Source: Plectonema radiosum NIES-515 (GTDB lineage Bacteria; Cyanobacteriota; Cyanobacteriia; Cyanobacteriales; Nostocaceae). Taken from it: DNA of 36,149 bases. The stretch lies in the NCBI RefSeq assembly GCF_025753815.1, contig NZ_JAOWRF010000317.1, positions 1 through 36,149 on the forward strand. The letters run 5' to 3'. The notes beneath the pieces are model-generated. The model saw only the letters and a program-made list of their open reading frames with translations. It was not told the origin of the DNA and did no database searches. The translations under genes and the position numbers were made by a program. Position 1 is the stretch's first letter. Each line of letters starts with the position of its first letter. Positions 32,983 to 36,149 of this stretch are shown here, piece by piece.

Positions 32983-33684
32983 TTAACGTCGTTGTAGTAT
33001 TCGCATGTAAGCTGCACCAATCAAGAATCCTGCACCATGCACCCAATAAGCAAAGCTAGGTTGATTAATGCTGGTGGAAATGTTTAAACTACCGATGCCG
33101 TAAAAAAGTTGTTGTGCAAACCACCAAAATAGATAGAAAATTGCTGGTATTTGAACGGGGATATAGACAATCAGCAGGGGCAAAACTGAGTAGATTTTCG
33201 CTTTGGAAAATTTTACCAGATATGCGCCTAAAACGGATGCGATCGCACCATTCGCCCCAATCAATGATACGCTCAAACTCGGTTCGGCGATAATTTCTAT
33301 CACCCCAGTCAATATCCCAGAAGCCAAATAAAATGCTAGATAGCGTCTAGCCCCGAAAATGTTTTCTACAGTCTTCCCAAAAACCCATAAAAATATTAAA
33401 TTGCCTAATATTTGACTAAAACTGCCGTGTATAAACATACTTAGTAGTAGTGAAGTGGAACGCAGCACCACTACTATCCAAGCTGCGGGATTACCGGTTA
33501 ATGCTTGCATAGTCGCCTCACTAATTTGTGCCGGAATCACCCCCCAATTGTTGATAAAGGAGCCTAATTCACCAGTCAGTTCTAATTTTAATTCCCATAA
33601 GAATAAAGCCATGTTAATGCCAATCAGCCAGGAATTAACAATCGGCTTTGTGCGCGTATAAATGTTATCGCTAATAGGAATCAT
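32983..33684 (-). CDS. Rhomboid-family membrane protein, predicted catalytically inactive
   Basis: The protein has 233 residues and about six or seven membrane helices. Family features are clear: H86-G-S-F-S-Q91-x-x-G-N95 in the second helix, FGKTVENIFGARRYLAFYL, the GxSG-like motif and H216 in YWVHGAGFLIGAA. In place of the catalytic Ser there is N145 (LIGANGAIASVLGAYL), and in place of the oxyanion His there is Q91. The second catalytic residue H216 is retained. An active rhomboid cuts membrane proteins inside the bilayer; this one should bind but not cut, like iRhoms in animals. It is 37 bp upstream of the Uma2 gene. Confidence 0.88.
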   Translation of the reverse strand: MIPISDNIYTRTKPIVNSWLIGINMALFLWELKLELTGELGSFINNWGVIPAQISEATMQALTGNPAAWIVVVLRSTSLLLSMFIHGSFSQILGNLIFLWVFGKTVENIFGARRYLAFYLASGILTGVIEIIAEPSLSVSLIGANGAIASVLGAYLVKFSKAKIYSVLPLLIVYIPVQIPAIFYLFWWFAQQLFYGIGSLNISTSINQPSFAYWVHGAGFLIGAAYMRILQRR

Positions 33685-33687
33685 ACG

Positions 33688-33716
33688 GATTTGAGATTTG
33701 AGATTTGAGATTTTAA
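33688..33716. repeat. Heptad repeat GAGATTT
   Basis: Three units of GAGATTT and a partial fourth lie before the rhomboid start (minus strand) and 60 bp upstream of the kinase gene. Confidence 0.75.
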
Positions 33717-33726
33717 ATTAATATTT

Positions 33727-33760
33727 CCCCCCATCCCCCCCTCGTCCCCTCCCCCCCTCC
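33727..33760 (-). other. Four G-tracts on the minus strand (possible G-quadruplex)
   Basis: The plus strand has C-runs of 6, 7, 4 and 7 bases separated by AT, TCGT and T. The minus strand thus has four G-tracts with loops of 1, 4 and 2 nt. It lies in the leader region of the kinase gene. Confidence 0.55.
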
Positions 33761-33821
33761 ATCCGGTTCCCCTGTGGCAAGATTGGAATCAGATAGTATC
33801 GCACTGGAAATGGCAAGGCAA

Positions 33822-35915
33822 ATGCTGGGAAACACACTTGTTGGACGATACCAAATTATTAAACATTTGGGAGGTGGTGGATTTGGGGAAACTTTTGTTG
33901 CCTGTGACACTCAATTACCAGGTTTACCTCAATGTGTTGTCAAAAAACTCAAACCTCAGTCAAATGACCCAGTATCTTTGCAAACAGCTAGACGTTTATT
34001 CGATACGGAAGCTCAAGTTCTCTATAAGTTGGGTACTCACGATCGCATTCCCCAACTTTTAGCTTACTTTGAGGAAAATGAAGAATTTTATCTCGTTCAA
34101 GAATTTATCGAAGGTCATGACCTTAGTCAAGAGTTAACATCAGAAAAAACTCTCACTCAAGCGGAAGTTATTTCTCTTTTAGAAGAAGTATTAGAAATCT
34201 TAGAGTTTGTCCATCAACAAAAGGTTATTCATCGCGATGTTAATCCGCGAAATATACTCAGACGACAGCTAGATAATAAGTTAATTTTAATCGACTTTGG
34301 AGCCGTTAAAGAAATTACTACTCAAGTAATTAATCTGCAAATCAAAACCAAATCTACAGTTGCTATCGGAACTCCCGGATATATGCCTAGTGAACAAGCT
34401 CAAGGTACTCCAAAATATAGTAGTGATATTTATGCTTTGGGGATAATTGCTATTCAAGCATTAACAGGTTTATCATCTGAGCAAATTGAAAAAGATGTAG
34501 AAACAAATGAAATTATCTGGCAAAATCATATTTCGGCAATGCCAGAGTTAGCAAATTTTATCGATAAAATGGTGCGTTATGACTTTCGACAACGCTATGC
34601 TTCGGCAACTTTAGCATTACAAACACTCAAAGATTTACATAAGTCACAATCTAAGACAGTTACATTAAATTTTTCTCCGATAAAAAATCAAATAAGCAAA
34701 GTCAACCAAAAACAAAAAAATATCTTTATAAAATCTTTAATCGGGTTAAGTTTAATCGGGATAAGTATTGGAGCTTCTCTAGCGATTGTTCATAAAATTA
34801 ATTCCCAGAATGCTCTAGAGTTATATAATCAAGCAAATACGCTTTATGATTTGCAACGCTATCAAGATGCTTTATCTGTGTATGAAAAAGCAGTTGATAT
34901 TAAACCAAAATATGCTCAAGGGTGGAATGGTCAAGGAAAAACTCTGTATGAGTTAAAGCAATATAAAGAAGCTTTGACAGCATACGATAAGGCAATTCAA
35001 ATTAAACCAGATTATTTAGATGCTTGGAGTGGACGAGGTTTTGTTTTGGGTAAGTTGCAGCGTTATACTGAAGCGATCGCTTCTTTTGACAAAGCTTTAC
35101 AATTAGAAAACAATCACTCAGATGTCTGGAATGCTAAAGGTGAAGCGTTAAGTAATTTAACACAATATGACAATGCTATTAAAGCTTATGATAAAGCCAT
35201 TGAATTCAAAGCAGATTATTCAGAAGCGTGGTATAATAAAGGACTTGCGTTACATAATTTAAAACGATATCAAGAGGCTATTACCGCATACGACAAAGCT
35301 GTAGAATTAAAACCAGATTACTCGATAGCTTGGTATAACCGGGGCAATGCGCTAGTTAATCTACAACGCTATCAAGATGCATTTACAGCTTATGATAAAG
35401 CTGTGCAATATAAAGATAATTATTACCAAGCTTGGTTATCTAGAGGCAATATGCTGATTAACTTGCAACGCTATCTAGAAGCAATTGAATCTTTAAATCA
35501 AGTTATTAAATACAATCGCAACAGCTATCAAGCATGGTTTAATCGGGGTTGGGCACTTCATAAAATGCAACGTTATGATGATGCTGTAACATCTTATAAT
35601 AAAGCAATAGAAATTAAACGCAACGATTATCAAGTTTGGTACAATCTGGGAAATTCGCTATTTAATTTAAAGAAATACCAAGAAGCGATCGCATCTTATA
35701 ATAGAGCAGTTCGTTACAAAGCTGATTCTTACGAAACTTGGTATAGTCGAGGCAATGCGTTATATAATTTGAAACGATATCAAGATGCGATCGCTTCATA
35801 TGAACAAGCGATTAAATTTAAGCCAGATTACAAGGAAGCTATTGATGCTCGGAATGTAACTCAAAGTATATTGCAAGCGGAGAAATCTAAACTTCCGGTT
35901 ATTCCTAATTTTTAA
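33822..35915 (+). CDS. Ser/Thr protein kinase with ten TPR repeats
   Basis: The protein has 697 residues from ATG 33822, whose MLGNTLVGRYQIIKHLG is the standard beginning of cyanobacterial kinases of this type; ATG 33810 and GTG 33774 are in-frame alternatives. The kinase domain has the GGGGFGET loop, the ATP-binding Lys in CVVKKLK, HRDVNPRNIL, LIDFGAVKEI and an APE-like segment, TPGYMPSEQA. The catalytic-loop Lys (normally HRDxKP) is Asn (codon at 34242). A membrane helix (SLIGLSLIGISIGASLAIVH) is followed by ten TPR units of 34 residues. The TPR domain should be on the other side of the membrane and bind partner proteins. Confidence 0.93.
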   Translation: MLGNTLVGRYQIIKHLGGGGFGETFVACDTQLPGLPQCVVKKLKPQSNDPVSLQTARRLFDTEAQVLYKLGTHDRIPQLLAYFEENEEFYLVQEFIEGHDLSQELTSEKTLTQAEVISLLEEVLEILEFVHQQKVIHRDVNPRNILRRQLDNKLILIDFGAVKEITTQVINLQIKTKSTVAIGTPGYMPSEQAQGTPKYSSDIYALGIIAIQALTGLSSEQIEKDVETNEIIWQNHISAMPELANFIDKMVRYDFRQRYASATLALQTLKDLHKSQSKTVTLNFSPIKNQISKVNQKQKNIFIKSLIGLSLIGISIGASLAIVHKINSQNALELYNQANTLYDLQRYQDALSVYEKAVDIKPKYAQGWNGQGKTLYELKQYKEALTAYDKAIQIKPDYLDAWSGRGFVLGKLQRYTEAIASFDKALQLENNHSDVWNAKGEALSNLTQYDNAIKAYDKAIEFKADYSEAWYNKGLALHNLKRYQEAITAYDKAVELKPDYSIAWYNRGNALVNLQRYQDAFTAYDKAVQYKDNYYQAWLSRGNMLINLQRYLEAIESLNQVIKYNRNSYQAWFNRGWALHKMQRYDDAVTSYNKAIEIKRNDYQVWYNLGNSLFNLKKYQEAIASYNRAVRYKADSYETWYSRGNALYNLKRYQDAIASYEQAIKFKPDYKEAIDARNVTQSILQAEKSKLPVIPNF

Positions 35916-35927
35916 TACAGCAAAAGT

Positions 35928-36149
35928 TGGGAGTTGGGAGTTGGGAGTTTGGAGTTTAGAGTTTGGAGTGAGGAGTGAGGAGTTAGGAGTTAGGAGTTGG
36001 GAGTTGGGAGTTTGGAGTTTGGAGTGAGGAGTGAGGAGTTGGGAGTTAGGAGTTTGGAGTTTGGAGTCATCCCTTATCCCCTTGTCCCCTTGTCCCCCTT
36101 GTCCCCCTTGTCCCCTTGTCCCCCTTGTCCCCTTGTCCCCTTGTCCCCC
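35928..36149. repeat. Heptad repeats and CCCCTTGT repeats at the right edge
   Basis: Units of GGGAGTT/GGAGTTT/GGAGTGA/GGAGTTA cover 35928-36067. From 36070 to the edge follow about ten units of CCCCTTGT/CCCCCTTGT; on the minus strand this is a regular series of G4 tracts spaced by ACAA. The block continues beyond the window. Confidence 0.9.

Overview
The window looks like chromosomal DNA of a filamentous, Nostocales-type cyanobacterium. The grounds are the many HIP1 octamers (GCGATCGC), a photosystem I PsaK gene, the cyanobacteria-specific alkane genes ado and aar next to accA, a DUF1400-type protein, a tRNA gene without encoded CCA, and heptanucleotide tandem repeats plus small palindromic repeats between genes. 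No rRNA, CRISPR array or phage module is seen.

Layout. 1-1430: right part of an IS607-type element (end of the serine recombinase tnpA, whole tnpB, probable omega-RNA region). 1717-2336: a ParE-type toxin-antitoxin pair. 2691-4808: an oligopeptide/nickel-type ABC permease and an HD-domain protein on the minus strand. 5162-9962: an RND efflux pair (adaptor and inner-membrane pump). 9963-11216: hairpins, tRNA-Gly(CCC), the decayed 3' end of a histidine kinase gene and a TrmJ-like RNA methyltransferase. 11363-16867: a membrane-anchored class A beta-lactamase-like hydrolase, dprA, a secreted DUF1400-SGNH protein and an HGSNAT-like acyltransferase, with dense repeats around them. 17200-18985: a second, different IS607-type tnpA-tnpB element abutting a DUF1636 gene. 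19500-20867: a 21-bp minisatellite, an HDDC2-type HD hydrolase and an orphan HTH regulator. 20931-24262: a retropepsin-like protease, a site-2 protease with CBS domains, psaK and trpF. 24451-25446: a secreted hypothetical protein and a truncated SUKH immunity gene. 25524-30584: minus-strand folE, an SDR, accA, aar and ado. 30761-35915: a sugar ABC permease, a small membrane protein, a Uma2 nuclease, a rhomboid without its catalytic serine, and a Ser/Thr kinase with ten TPR repeats.

How the genes work together. The clearest module is ado-aar-accA: AccA feeds malonyl-CoA into fatty acid synthesis, AAR reduces acyl-ACP to aldehyde and ADO turns the aldehyde into alkane. The RND adaptor and pump form one efflux system whose outer-membrane channel is not here. 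The two ABC permeases are stand-alone, so their partners must lie elsewhere. The parE pair is a complete toxin-antitoxin unit. The SUKH gene and the XRE gene are orphans.

The most unusual content is (i) a predicted pseudo-rhomboid (Ser to Asn and oxyanion His to Gln), (ii) a kinase whose catalytic-loop Lys is Asn, and (iii) repeat families whose stems vary in a compensated way, one of which appears both inside two MITE-like elements and as a half-palindrome tandem array. I did not find a complete system that I can call undescribed.
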